From Candidatus Bathyarchaeota archaeon (lineage in GTDB: Archaea > Thermoproteota > Bathyarchaeia > Bathyarchaeales > Bathycorpusculaceae): a stretch of DNA of 64,000 nt. Of the stretch, positions 34,856 through 44,174 are shown one piece after another. Numbering within the stretch: the stretch's first letter is position 1; the number at the start of each line of letters is the position of its first letter. The stretch lies in contig JAOZIE010000002.1 of the NCBI GenBank assembly GCA_026014485.1, forward strand, positions 47,081-111,080. Direction: 5' to 3'. The notes beneath the pieces were generated by a model. That model saw only the letters and a program-made list of their open reading frames with translations. It searched no databases and had not been told where the DNA came from. The position numbers and the translations under genes were made by a program.

Positions 34856-35662
34856 CTATTGCCTTTTGTATCTTTTCCGTCTCCAATAAACCCCGATTAA
34901 AATCAAAACAGCGGCAACTGGAAGCGCAATTAACTGCAAAACCCCTTGCCAATTGAAGGGTTCATCGCTTGGGCCCAAATCTATGTTTGTTGCCGCAAAC
35001 TTCCCGTTACCCGTAATAGTGTATACTTCTAATGCGTCTACCGTAGGTTCCTTTCTGTCTGTAATTCCTGTGATGCCGCTTGTTAGTGTCATCAATCCTG
35101 TGTCAAGGTCATGGTATAATAGGCCTACGCGGAATGATTTTTGTGGTCCTTGTGGTGTAGCGGTGTGTCCGATGATTGTCGCTGGCTGTGTTATTTTGTC
35201 TTGGGGCATGTTCCATATTGTGATGTTTTCGCCGTCTGTGGGGTTGGCGGGTAGCCAGAGGTGGGTTGTTCCGATGTGTGTTCCGTTTACGCAGTAAACC
35301 GCTCGGCTAGCCGGGTCTACATACAGCTGTGCCGACAAAAGCAGTGGGGTAATCTTTGTAACAGTTGCTGAACTGTCGCCGTAGAATCTTTCTGTTTGGG
35401 TTCCGTTTAGGGTGATGTTCAATTTGGCTGTGGTGTTGTTGTAGTTTGTGCATTCCCATCGGAAGATGGCGTTTTGGGCTTTTATGCTTCCGTCAACCAC
35501 GAATATGTTAAGGTTTTCAAATGTGTATTCTGCGTAGATGCCTTCTTTGAACCAGGTTGGAGCAAAGGTTGAGTCTGCGTGGCAGGTGACGTAGGTTGAG
35601 GTTAAGAAGATAGCTAAAAGCATTCCAGCCGCTAATATGTGTGGGTGGTTATGTTTCATCAT
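34856..35662 (-). CDS. Secreted, C-terminally anchored protein, paralog 2 of 3
   Basis: 268 residues: signal peptide ending near TCHADS, a beta-rich outer domain, a membrane helix (about 243-260) and a KRYKRQ tail. It shares FAPTWFKEGIYAEYTFE, RWECTNYN, TQTERFYGD and the YCVNGTHIGTTHLWLP segment with paralog 1 at 5561-6403. About 120 bases at 35204-35323 are roughly 97% identical to paralog 1 while the flanks are far more diverged. SD AAGGTGATG precedes the start. Paralog 3 lies immediately upstream. Function unknown; the neighbouring ABC cassette suggests an envelope-transport role. Confidence 0.75.
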   Translation of the reverse strand: MMKHNHPHILAAGMLLAIFLTSTYVTCHADSTFAPTWFKEGIYAEYTFENLNIFVVDGSIKAQNAIFRWECTNYNNTTAKLNITLNGTQTERFYGDSSATVTKITPLLLSAQLYVDPASRAVYCVNGTHIGTTHLWLPANPTDGENITIWNMPQDKITQPATIIGHTATPQGPQKSFRVGLLYHDLDTGLMTLTSGITGITDRKEPTVDALEVYTITGNGKFAATNIDLGPSDEPFNWQGVLQLIALPVAAVLILIGVYWRRKRYKRQ

Positions 35663-35769
35663 GCATCACCTTAACCAAAAATTGTTTTTAGCTAACCGTG
35701 TTGTGTACTTGTTTTTTGATGGGGCAACCTCCCGTTGTATAAGCGTTGATTTTAGCGTGCATCGTCTAC

Positions 35770-36614
35770 TCATCTGTCTTTTCTTGGGTTTTTTCGTTTC
35801 CGAATCACTCCAACGAAAACAATAACCAACGCCAACGGAATTGCTGCAATTGTGATCCATGTTTGCCATTCTGAGGGATTATGGGCGGGACCTAAGTCGA
35901 TGTTGGTTTCTGAAAAAACCATGTTAGGCTCATATATTATTCCTTGAGTGATTCCTAGTGCTTGTATTGTGGGTTCATGGATGGTGTCGATACCTATTAC
36001 GCCTATGATTAGTACTCCTGTGTCGAGATCATAGAATCCGCTGAATTTTGCTGCTTGTCCATTAATCGTTCCGGATCCTCCGACTCCAAAGTTTTTCTGG
36101 CTTCCTTGTGGCGTTTCTCTAGTGAATTGGCTTTCTTCCACAGTTCCAGTTATTTTGTCTGGTGGCAAATCCCAAACGGTTATTTTCGCGTCTGGTGCAA
36201 GGTTTGGGGGCATCCAGAGCATTGTTGTTCCTATGGCTGTCCCGTTTTTACAGGTGACTGCGCGCGTGAGTGTGTTGACATTTACTTCTGCTGAGAGAAA
36301 CAGTGGCTTATTTTCGTTGTTTACTTTTACGGGGTCAGTATAGTCGATTCTTTGAATTTGTGTACCTGATAAGGTGATTTTTAGTTGCGCTATATCCCCG
36401 TTGAGTTCTATGCATTCCCACTTGAAAACGTTATCTCTGGCTTCTATTTGGTATTGGCTGTTCATTATATGCGCTTCTCTGAATGTGTATTGGGCGTAGG
36501 CTCCCTCTTTTTGCCATGATGGGCGAAAGAATCTGCGTTACACATGAGGGGTGATGTGAAGATTGCTGCTGTAAGTATTGCAATTGTTACTGTTATGAGG
36601 AGGCTTTGTTTCAA
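35770..36614 (-). pseudogene. Secreted protein paralog 3 of 3, frameshifted near its N-terminus
   Basis: Reading from a TTG at 36614 (AGGAGG at 36623-36628) gives a signal peptide (KQSLLITVTIAILTAAIFTS, then CNADSFA). At 36521-36523 the frame breaks: three G on the plus strand where four would restore PSWQKEGAYAQYTF, matching the paralogs' PTWFKEGIYAEYTF. After the break the mature domain stays open to 35770 (WECIELN, TQIQRIDY, CKNGTAIGTTMLW, membrane helix, RKRKNPRKDR tail). A 231-residue frame from an ATG at 36465 would lack a signal peptide. Either a recent pseudogene, a phase-variable G-run, or a sequencing error. Confidence 0.8.
36521..36523. other. Frameshift site in paralog 3
   Basis: A GGG run where one more G restores the family reading frame between the signal peptide and the mature domain. 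Homopolymer length makes a sequencing or assembly error possible. Confidence 0.75.
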
Positions 36615-36990
36615 TAATGTGTCCTCCTGAAGTGATTGTTATTTCGTGGGGTGGCTTATAAAACTAGTGATTTAACTTTTAAAATGTTTTTTGGTTATCT
36701 GCTGGGGGTATTTTTCCAGAATCTGTATTTCTATTCAGTTTGTTTGCTACACACTTTGGTTACTTTCTATTAGCTTAACCTCCCTCTTTGCCGCTTCGGT
36801 GCTATATGCTTAAAAATTTGAAGAAAGATTGCTGTTTAAATAGTTTGGAGCTTATAGCTTGAATTCAAAAATCGAAAATGTTATATTTGTTTTCAATACA
36901 AACTATATTGTGGCTTCGAGGGACTGGGATATGACTACCTGTTCAAAGACGAGGCATTTTTCGTGCCACATCTGGAGGCATGTTTAACTC
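36615..36990. other. Divergent promoter region between paralog 3 and the ABC cassette
   Basis: On the minus strand TTTTATAAGCC (36654-36664) is a good TATA box placing a start near 36634, which supports the TTG start of paralog 3. On the plus strand A/T-rich boxes at 36889-36897 and 36902-36910 could serve the ABC ATPase gene. No other gene is seen. Confidence 0.5.
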
Positions 36991-37911
36991 TTGGATGCTT
37001 TTGTGGTTGAAACATCGGGGCTCGTGAAGTCGTTTGGACGCGCCACAGTTTTAAATCATCTGGACTTGCAGGTGCCTAAGGGCATATCTGGTTTCATAGG
37101 TAAGAACGGTGCAGGAAAAACCACAACCATCGGCGTTCTGCTGGGGCTGCTAAAGCCAAACGGCGGTAAAGCCACAATTTTTGGTCTTGATTGCTGGCGT
37201 GAATCCTTCCAAATTAGACGTAGAATAGGCATAATGCACGAAGTCAACGCCTACCCCGGTGGCTTCACCGCACAGCGTTTTCTTGAGCATGTTGCCCGCA
37301 TCTATGGCGTCACTCAAGCAAACCAACGTGTACGTCAAGTGCTAAAAGATGTGGGTTTATCAGACGCCCAAGATAAGCCGATTAAGGCGTTTTCGGCGGG
37401 TATGACTCGGCGGTTGGGGCTTGCGCAGGCGTTGATTAGTGACCCTGAATTCGTTATTTTAGATGAGCCCACCGCAAACATTGACCCGCTGGGACGTGTT
37501 GCTCTGCTAGACCGCATTAAAGAGATGCACAAACAACACGGAACAGGTTTCCTCATCTCCACTCATATTTTGAGTGATTTGGAGAAGGTTTGCAGTTGGC
37601 TTAGCATAATTGACGCGGGCAAAATAGTGGACCAGGGCAACATCGAGGCGTTGGCAGAAAAGTACTCAGCCAATATCTATAAAATCGAGGTTTCTGATCC
37701 GCAGGTTTTTGTGGAAAGGGTGCAGATGCTGTCTGCGGTTGAGCGGGTATGGATAGAAGATGGTAAGGTATACTGCAAAGTCCAAGACCCCGCTGTTTTT
37801 TATTCAGAAATTCCTCGGATTGCTTCGGAACTTAAGTTACAATTGAAGGGTTTTCAGCATATGCTTGGAACGTTGGAGGAGATTTATACGAAGACATCTG
37901 GAGGCAGCTAG
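36991..37911 (+). CDS. ABC transporter ATP-binding protein
   Basis: 306 residues with Walker A GKNGAGKTTTIG, signature SAGMTRRLGLAQAL (variant of LSGGQ), Walker B FVILDEPTANID and an H-loop STHILSD. The CcmA/ABC-2 type with a C-terminal extension (about 220-306) suits export or membrane reorganisation. Start is TTG 36991 with GGAGG at 36974-36978; an ATG at 36980 is in another frame. It is followed after four bases by the permease and then a partner membrane protein, forming a three-gene cassette. Confidence 0.92.
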   Translation: MDAFVVETSGLVKSFGRATVLNHLDLQVPKGISGFIGKNGAGKTTTIGVLLGLLKPNGGKATIFGLDCWRESFQIRRRIGIMHEVNAYPGGFTAQRFLEHVARIYGVTQANQRVRQVLKDVGLSDAQDKPIKAFSAGMTRRLGLAQALISDPEFVILDEPTANIDPLGRVALLDRIKEMHKQHGTGFLISTHILSDLEKVCSWLSIIDAGKIVDQGNIEALAEKYSANIYKIEVSDPQVFVERVQMLSAVERVWIEDGKVYCKVQDPAVFYSEIPRIASELKLQLKGFQHMLGTLEEIYTKTSGGS

Positions 37912-37915
37912 ATAG

Positions 37916-38659
37916 ATGGCAAGTTTTTTTAGTTTGTTGCGTTGGGAACTTGAAGAATACCTTAGTTTTCCCGTGCTAGCTTTTCTTATAGTCTCCGCCA
38001 TTGCTGCTGTACTATTTCAAACTAACAGTGGCGGTCATATCACTTCTGAACGCAGCTACATAAGCCTTTTTCACACTTCAGGGACGGTTTTTCTGTTTTT
38101 GACTTTTTGTGCAGGTGTATTCTTCTCCCGTAGCTTTGCTGGTGCAGTTGGAAAAGGCGAAACCAAGCTAATGCTCTCCTACCCCGTCAAACGATGGCAA
38201 CTATTTCTCTCCAAATTCACCGCCCTTTTCCCCATCATATTTGTCATCTACGGGGCGGCTTATGCTTTGCTTTTGTATTTTAACTCTATTAGTGTGTTTG
38301 AACCTATGTTTTTTGTGACGCTTTTAGCGTTTCTTTTACAGTTGATGTTGACATGCGGCGTATCAGTGGCGGTTGCCATGGTCACAAAAAGCGAAATTAT
38401 CTCGATTTTGGCGTCGCTGCTTTTTCTGTTGGGTATAGACAGCGTCGGGGGCGCAGGGACCTACTTGTCTGCTCAGGGGCGGCTTAAATTTCTGTTTTCA
38501 TATTTTGGGGATTTGATTCATCCTGATGTGCCGCCTTTCACGGAGTTTTCGGCTACGGCAGGGGACGCAGCCACGGCGGTTGTTGTTCCTGTTGTAATTT
38601 TTTTGGTTTTGTTTGTTGCGGCGTTTGTGTATTTTACTCGCTTCATGGAGGTTGACTGA
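37916..38659 (+). CDS. ABC-2-type permease
   Basis: 247 residues with about six membrane helices and the ABC-2 layout: N-terminal RWELEEYL elbow helix, a loop with KGETKLMLSYPVKRWQLFLSK typical of this permease class, and a last helix FLVLFVAAFVYF. CTGGAGG precedes the ATG. It partners the ATPase upstream. Its 3' end has a decayed copy at 6793-6858. Substrate unknown. Confidence 0.88.
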   Translation: MASFFSLLRWELEEYLSFPVLAFLIVSAIAAVLFQTNSGGHITSERSYISLFHTSGTVFLFLTFCAGVFFSRSFAGAVGKGETKLMLSYPVKRWQLFLSKFTALFPIIFVIYGAAYALLLYFNSISVFEPMFFVTLLAFLLQLMLTCGVSVAVAMVTKSEIISILASLLFLLGIDSVGGAGTYLSAQGRLKFLFSYFGDLIHPDVPPFTEFSATAGDAATAVVVPVVIFLVLFVAAFVYFTRFMEVD

Positions 38660-38661
38660 CC

Positions 38662-39231
38662 ATGGCTCGGTATTCAGCAAAAAACCTAACTAAGGTTGGC
38701 GTACTGGTTTTGGCGGTTGGGCTCGTGTTTTTAGCAGGTACCTTTTATAGAACTAGCACCACGTGGGGAAGCGGATCCGTAAGTAATCTTTTTGGTTTAG
38801 CCCCGCAAACAACTCACCTCGTGAAAGCTAGTCCTTTTGGTGAATCAGATGCTTATATTTGGCCACCCAGCAACCTTCGATTGGATGTTCAAGCCAACGG
38901 AACCCTTGATGTGCACATTGTTGACCAAAACGGCATAACCCAATGGAACAAAAACCACGTGGTTGACTCTGTTTGGGCAGCATATGGTATTCAACAAGAA
39001 ATCTTTAATCTACACCTCAACGGCAGAGGACCCCACACATTTCTTGTTTATAACCCCTCGGAAGACATTGTGCACTACGAAATAAGCTACACAGCTTATG
39101 GTTTGGAGAGTGATTTGTTGTATGTGTCGGTTGTTTTAACCTTGTCTGGGTTGGTGGTGACTGTGGCTGGGCTGCTGCTGTCTTGGAAAAACAGGAAAAA
39201 CAGGAACCCACCAATCAACAAGCAACCGTAA
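38662..39231 (+). CDS. ABC cassette partner: two-helix protein with extracellular domain
   Basis: 189 residues: an N-terminal membrane helix (about 11-28), an outer beta-rich domain (NLRLDVQANGTLDVHIVDQ; LNGRGPHTFLVYNPSED), and a second helix (about 152-175) before a Lys/Asn-rich tail. It begins two bases after the permease stop, so it belongs to the cassette. The topology would suit a periplasm-like adaptor or substrate-contacting subunit (inference). Its 3' end is also present as a fossil at 6859-6932. Confidence 0.7.
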   Translation: MARYSAKNLTKVGVLVLAVGLVFLAGTFYRTSTTWGSGSVSNLFGLAPQTTHLVKASPFGESDAYIWPPSNLRLDVQANGTLDVHIVDQNGITQWNKNHVVDSVWAAYGIQQEIFNLHLNGRGPHTFLVYNPSEDIVHYEISYTAYGLESDLLYVSVVLTLSGLVVTVAGLLLSWKNRKNRNPPINKQP

Positions 39232-39304
39232 CCGTTTACCCACCACCCTTGTCCCTCGTGAGCTATGCTAAGCGGTGGTTTGAGGTTTTCGACTGTACTG
39301 TCTG

Positions 39305-40555
39305 CTATTCTCTTATGTGTCCCCTGCCCAGTATGAAGTACTTTGTTGTTGTCAGGTGCTGTATACTCATGGGACCACGCGCGTGCAGTTTCTGCGTTGA
39401 GATGCCGATTTCCGCGCCCAGCCCAAACTGGTTGCCATCTGTGAACCGTGTGCTAGCGTTCCAATAAACCGCTGCGGAATCTACTTGTTTTATGAATTTG
39501 AGCGCTTTGTCAAAGTTGGCGGTGAGAATGGCTTCGCTGTGTTTGCTGCTGTACTTGTTTATGTGAGCTATGGCTTCATCTAAGCCGCTGACGACTTTGA
39601 CGCCGATGATGAAGTCAAGAAACTCGGTGTACCAATCCTGCTCGGTTGCAGGTTTAACATCGGACACAATCCGCTTGGTTTCTTGGTCGCCCCGAATCTC
39701 TACGCCTTTTTCCCGTAGCGCCGCGATGGCTTTAGGCAGAAACGTCTCGGCTATGCTTGCGTCGACAAGAAGTTTCTCGGCGGCGTTGCATACTCCGGGG
39801 CGCTGGCACTTGGCATTTATGATTATGGGTATCGCTTGGTCTAAGTCTGCGTCTTCGGAAACGTAAATGTGGCAGTTGCCCGTTCCTGTTTCAATAACTG
39901 GAATTCGCGACTTCTCAACAACTGTCTTAATCAGGTTAGCACCGCCTCTGGGAACAAGCACATCGATGTATTCGCGCATACCCATGAGTTCCTCGGCGAC
40001 GGCTCGGTCCGGCGAAGGAACCACCTGAACCGCGTCTACAGGTACTGTTGTACCCGTTAATGCGTCACGTAGTACTTCCCCTATGGCTACGTTGCTGTTC
40101 AATGCGTCGGAGCCGCCTCTGAGAATAACGGCGTTTCCCGATTTGATGCAGATTCCCGCAGAATCGGAGGTTACGTTAGGTCTAGACTCGTAAATCACGC
40201 CGATTACCCCCATTGGAACCCTAAGCAGCCCCATTATCAAGCCGTTAGGTCTGGTCCATGTGCTTTCAATTTTGCCTACCGGGTCAGCAAGGGCAGAGAC
40301 TTCCCGAAGCTCTTTAGCCATATTGCCGATTTTCTTGTTATCCAATGCCAAACGGTCCAGCAGCGAAGCTTTTAATCCTCGGGCTTTGGCAGCTTGAACG
40401 TCTTTTTGGTTTGCCTCCAAAATCCTATCGGCATTCGCCTCCAGAGCGTTTGCCATTTGGCATAGGGCGGCGTTTTTGTTTTCTTCGGAAAGTTTAGCTA
40501 ATTCATACGAGGCAGCACGTGCCCGCTTACAAATTTCCAGTATATTTACGCTCAT
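39305..40555 (-). CDS. proA: Gamma-glutamyl phosphate reductase
   Basis: NADPH-dependent reduction of glutamyl 5-phosphate to the semialdehyde, the second step of proline synthesis. The 416 residues are full length, with VIYESRPNVTSDSAG, KSGNAVILRGGSDALNSN, VPRGGANLI, ETGTGNCHIYV and the active-site Cys in KCQRPGVCNAAEKLLV. The start overlaps the end of proB by four bases (ATGA). proC is not in this window. Confidence 0.97.
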   Translation of the reverse strand: MSVNILEICKRARAASYELAKLSEENKNAALCQMANALEANADRILEANQKDVQAAKARGLKASLLDRLALDNKKIGNMAKELREVSALADPVGKIESTWTRPNGLIMGLLRVPMGVIGVIYESRPNVTSDSAGICIKSGNAVILRGGSDALNSNVAIGEVLRDALTGTTVPVDAVQVVPSPDRAVAEELMGMREYIDVLVPRGGANLIKTVVEKSRIPVIETGTGNCHIYVSEDADLDQAIPIIINAKCQRPGVCNAAEKLLVDASIAETFLPKAIAALREKGVEIRGDQETKRIVSDVKPATEQDWYTEFLDFIIGVKVVSGLDEAIAHINKYSSKHSEAILTANFDKALKFIKQVDSAAVYWNASTRFTDGNQFGLGAEIGISTQKLHARGPMSIQHLTTTKYFILGRGHIRE

Positions 40556-41682
40556 TTCTCTCCCTCAATAAGGTGAATACTGCGGTGTTCAACGACTTCT
40601 TTGGGGCAATCTGACCCCAGCTTTCTTCGTACATCAGTAACCTTTAACCCTCTAATTAGGTTTAACTCTCCACTCGTGTAGTTTGGGTTGCCCTTGGCAA
40701 ACTCTAAGCCGTCCTCGTCGATGAGGCTGACTACATCGCAGGCTTTAAAGTGCCCAACCACCCTCGTCACGCCCACAGGCAACAGGCTGGAGCCCTCCAG
40801 TATGGCTCGTTTGGCGCCCTCGTTCACGTGTATTTCTCCTTTGACGGCTGCGCCGTAAGCAATCCACCGCTTTATTGCGGGTAATCGATTTTGCGGCTTA
40901 AAGTAGGTGCCTACCTTTTTGCCCGCGAGCACTTCGACGATGACGTTTTCTCTTCGGCTGTTGGCTATGACTACGGGGATGCCGCAGGTGGTTGCGATTT
41001 CTGCCGCGCGAACTTTGCTTTGTATGCCGCCTCTGCCCGCCTTGCTTTTACCCGCCAGCGAATTCTTTAGCTCTGCGGTTATGTTTTCCACGGCGCGTAT
41101 GATTTGGGCGTCAGGGTTTGCGGGGTCAGTTGTGTAGAGTCCATCTACGTCGGAGAGGATGATTAAGAGGTCGGCGCCTATTGCGTTCGCCACCAGAGCT
41201 GACAGGATGTCGTTATCGCTGAAGTTCCGCTGGTAACCTTCATCCAGAGGCATAAGCTCGTCTACGCTGGTTACGTCGTTTTCGTTGATTACAGGAACTA
41301 CGCCCAGCTTTAGCAGCATGCCTAAAACGTCGCATGTGTGCACGTACGACGCTCGATTCGACAAGTCTTCCGCGGTTAGCAGCATCTGCGCCACCTTCAA
41401 GCCTTCTTTGCCAAACAGCTTGCGGTACTTCTCCATCAAAACGGCTTGACCCGAAGCAGCAGCTGCCTGTTGAAACACGATGTCTTTTGGTTTTCCAGTT
41501 GTACCTAACTCCGCTTTTCCCGCCGCCACCGCGCCAGATGTTACAAAAACGATTTTGTCTCCGCCTTCAAGGGCTACAGCTACTTGTTTAGCAAGCCGCG
41601 CCATCTCTTCCTCGTCTAACTCACCGTCGGATGTGCTGAGGCTGCTGGTTCCAACTTTGACCACGACCAATCTTGAAGGCAT
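40552..41682 (-). CDS. proB: Glutamate 5-kinase with PUA domain
   Basis: Phosphorylates glutamate to glutamyl 5-phosphate, the first and normally proline-inhibited step. The amino-acid-kinase domain (about 1-260) has VVKVGTSSLS, FVTSGAVAAGKAELG, INENDVTSVDEL, LIILSDVDGLYT and GKSKAGRGGIQSKVRAA. A PUA domain (about 278-360) follows, as in the bacterial long form. It is the first gene of the proBA unit. The 376-residue length is normal. Confidence 0.97.
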   Translation of the reverse strand: MPSRLVVVKVGTSSLSTSDGELDEEEMARLAKQVAVALEGGDKIVFVTSGAVAAGKAELGTTGKPKDIVFQQAAAASGQAVLMEKYRKLFGKEGLKVAQMLLTAEDLSNRASYVHTCDVLGMLLKLGVVPVINENDVTSVDELMPLDEGYQRNFSDNDILSALVANAIGADLLIILSDVDGLYTTDPANPDAQIIRAVENITAELKNSLAGKSKAGRGGIQSKVRAAEIATTCGIPVVIANSRRENVIVEVLAGKKVGTYFKPQNRLPAIKRWIAYGAAVKGEIHVNEGAKRAILEGSSLLPVGVTRVVGHFKACDVVSLIDEDGLEFAKGNPNYTSGELNLIRGLKVTDVRRKLGSDCPKEVVEHRSIHLIEGEK

Positions 41683-41824
41683 AAGCGTATCCCATTTGTT
41701 GCAAATTACACGTTACTCTTGGTGATATGTCCATCTGCCCTTAAAAAAGCAACTCTCTCCGCTGCTGTTTCCAAGCAAAACATTCATTGTTCATTGGACA
41801 TTCAAGCTTTAACCGATAGAAAAG

Positions 41825-41834
41825 CTATATAAAT
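41825..41834 (+). promoter_or_regulatory. Strong TATA box of pyrophosphatase gene
   Basis: CTATATAAAT, a near-consensus archaeal TATA box. A start about 25 bases downstream (near 41857) precedes the ATG at 41871 and would leave TTG 41862 only a few bases inside the message. Confidence 0.65.
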
Positions 41835-41870
41835 CCATTAACGTTCCGTATCCGAAATAGGTTGTTAAGA

Positions 41871-44024
41871 ATGCTGTTACCCCTTCAATCTGTCTTTGGA
41901 ATTACAGTTTTCGATTCACCATCTGTCTTCTGGATTGCGCCCATCGCAGGCGTACTCGCTGTGCTGGTCTCGCTGTTTCTGATGGTACGCATCGGCAAAA
42001 TGAGTCCAGGCGGACCAAAAGCTGTTGAAGTCGGCGAAGCCATCCGCGTTGGGGCATACGCCTTCCTCAAAAGACAATACAAAACCATAGCCATCATAAC
42101 GGTTGTTCTTTTTGTCTTGCTTACAATAGGGCTGGGCATCGGGACAGCAGTGGCGTTTTTAGTTGGTGCTGTGGCATCGCTTGCCGCAGGCTACATAGCT
42201 ATGGATAACGCCACTAAAGCCAACGTCCGCACCGTGGCTGCAGCTAAAAACGGAGCTGAAGCCGCCCTCAAAACCGCCTTCTACGGCGGAGCAACCATGG
42301 GCATGGCCGTCGTCGGCTTGTCCCTGTTAGGCGTCAGCTTTTTGTTTCTGATTTACGGCGGATACGAGGCCCTGTTCGGAACTATTTCAGTTTCTGAAGC
42401 CGCGGAACTGGGCAGAAACGCCGCAAGCGGCATAGTAGGCATGGGCTTTGGCGCTTCTCTGATTGCGTTGTTTGCGCAGCTCGGAGGCGGAATCTACACT
42501 AAAGCCGCAGACATCGGCGCCGACTTGGTGGGCAAAGTTGAAGCTGGCATACCTGAAGATGACCCCCGTAACCCCGCCTGTATCGCCGACAACGTCGGAG
42601 ACAACGTAGGAGACTCCGCGGGTAGAGGTGCTGACCTCTTTGAATCAGCCACTGGAGAGAACATCGGTGGCATGGTCATCGGCGGATTAATCAGCATGCT
42701 TACTGGAAACTTGATTTTCCTGATTTTCCCGCTCATAGCGCGTGCGCTGGGCATCTTTGCTACCTTGGTTGGTATGCCTTTTGTAAAGCTGACTGAAGCT
42801 GAAGCTAAACACCCCATGAAAGCGCTTCGCAAGGGACTCATGGTAACCACTATTGTTTCCGCTGTGCTCTTTGGTATTGTCTCAATATTTCTGCTGGGCA
42901 GCCTCTACCTCTACTACTGCTTACTTGCAGGTTTAGCCGCCAGCGTAGCTATAGATTACATCACTGACTACTATACAGGACGAGACCGCTCTCCAGTTAA
43001 GAAAATCGCCAAGGCAAGCGAAACTGGAAGCGCCACCAACATCATCACAGGCTTAGCCGTTGGACTAGAAACCACCGCTCTACCCATAGTCTCACTAGTC
43101 ATCGCTCTCATTACCTCGTACTTCTTCGGAACACAGTTCGCCGCCGAAATCGGCATTGACCCCTTCATAGGCGGCATCTACGGAACCACCCTTGCCACAA
43201 TGGGTATGCTCGCAGTCATGGGCATGGTTCTTGCTCTCGACGGGTTTGGACCCATAGCTGACAACGCGGCAGGCATAGCTGAGATGTCAGGCGAAAAAGG
43301 CGCTGAAGAAACCATGGATGCTCTCGACGCTGTAGGTAACACAACAAAGGCGCTAACCAAAGGCTTCGCATTGGGTTCCGCATTGCTCGCGGCGCAGTTG
43401 CTGTTCCAAACATACTCGCAGGAAGTCACCGCGCAACTCCACTTCACCTTAGCCATCGACATATCCCGACCAGTCGTGCTTATCGCTGCATTCATAGGTG
43501 CCATGTTACCCTTCCTGTTCAGCGCACAAGCCATCAGCGCTGTAGGGAAAGCAGCCGCAGAAATGGTTGCCGAAGTACGACGCCAATTCAAAGAACACCC
43601 CGGTATCCTGAAAGGAACCGAAAAACCAGACTACGGCAGCGCAGTGGACATCAGCACAAAATCAGCGCTTAAAGGAATGGTGCTTCCTGGACTTGTCGTC
43701 GTGGTGGTGCCCATCATAGTCGGCGTCCTCATGGGACCCGAAGCCGTCGGCGCACTCGTAATAGGTGCCACTTTAACCGCGGTGCCTTTAGCGCTACTCA
43801 TGAACACAGGCGGCGGCGCATGGGACAACGCCAAGAAACACATCGAAGCAGGCAACTTCGGCGGCAAAAACTCCGCTGCTCACAGAGCTTCAGTTGTAGG
43901 CGACACCGTCGGCGACCCATTGAAGGACACCGCTGGACCCAGCTTACACGTGCTGATTAAGCTGTTGAGCACGTTGTCAATTGTGTTCATACCGCTGTTC
44001 TTCAACCTGCTACATCTGGTTTAG
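41871..44024 (+). CDS. hppA: Membrane proton-pumping pyrophosphatase, K+-independent type
   Basis: Couples PPi hydrolysis to ion export across the membrane. About 717 residues and 15-16 helices. Substrate motifs are GGGIYTKAADIGADLVGKVE, DDPRNPACIADNVGDNVGD and the late DTVGDPLKDTAGPS. The segment GNTTKALTKGFALGSA carries Lys where K+-dependent enzymes have Ala (GNTTAA), so this copy should not need potassium (established family rule). ATG 41871 is preferred to TTG 41862. A stem-loop terminator follows directly. Confidence 0.96.
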   Translation: MLLPLQSVFGITVFDSPSVFWIAPIAGVLAVLVSLFLMVRIGKMSPGGPKAVEVGEAIRVGAYAFLKRQYKTIAIITVVLFVLLTIGLGIGTAVAFLVGAVASLAAGYIAMDNATKANVRTVAAAKNGAEAALKTAFYGGATMGMAVVGLSLLGVSFLFLIYGGYEALFGTISVSEAAELGRNAASGIVGMGFGASLIALFAQLGGGIYTKAADIGADLVGKVEAGIPEDDPRNPACIADNVGDNVGDSAGRGADLFESATGENIGGMVIGGLISMLTGNLIFLIFPLIARALGIFATLVGMPFVKLTEAEAKHPMKALRKGLMVTTIVSAVLFGIVSIFLLGSLYLYYCLLAGLAASVAIDYITDYYTGRDRSPVKKIAKASETGSATNIITGLAVGLETTALPIVSLVIALITSYFFGTQFAAEIGIDPFIGGIYGTTLATMGMLAVMGMVLALDGFGPIADNAAGIAEMSGEKGAEETMDALDAVGNTTKALTKGFALGSALLAAQLLFQTYSQEVTAQLHFTLAIDISRPVVLIAAFIGAMLPFLFSAQAISAVGKAAAEMVAEVRRQFKEHPGILKGTEKPDYGSAVDISTKSALKGMVLPGLVVVVVPIIVGVLMGPEAVGALVIGATLTAVPLALLMNTGGGAWDNAKKHIEAGNFGGKNSAAHRASVVGDTVGDPLKDTAGPSLHVLIKLLSTLSIVFIPLFFNLLHLV

Positions 44025-44032
44025 CAGCACCC

Positions 44033-44063
44033 GGGAAGTTTTTTCTCTTCCCCACATTTTTTT
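44033..44063 (+). terminator. Intrinsic-type terminator after hppA
   Basis: GGGAAG (44033-44038) pairs with CTTCCC (44047-44052) around a T-rich loop, followed by a T-run at 44056-44063. Confidence 0.65.
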
Positions 44064-44174
44064 AACTTAGGCGGCAGTCTAGGTTCCGCATAAAATATAA
44101 CAAACCCCCAAGCTATACTATACTGGGCAAGCCTAACATGGTTAGCCGATATTTTGAGTTGAAGGAGGAGCTGA

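Noticed and set aside
42494-43867. Long opposite-strand frames across the pyrophosphatase gene
   Set aside because: They arise from GC-rich third positions of the membrane-protein gene and encode low-complexity Ala/Pro/Ser sequence.
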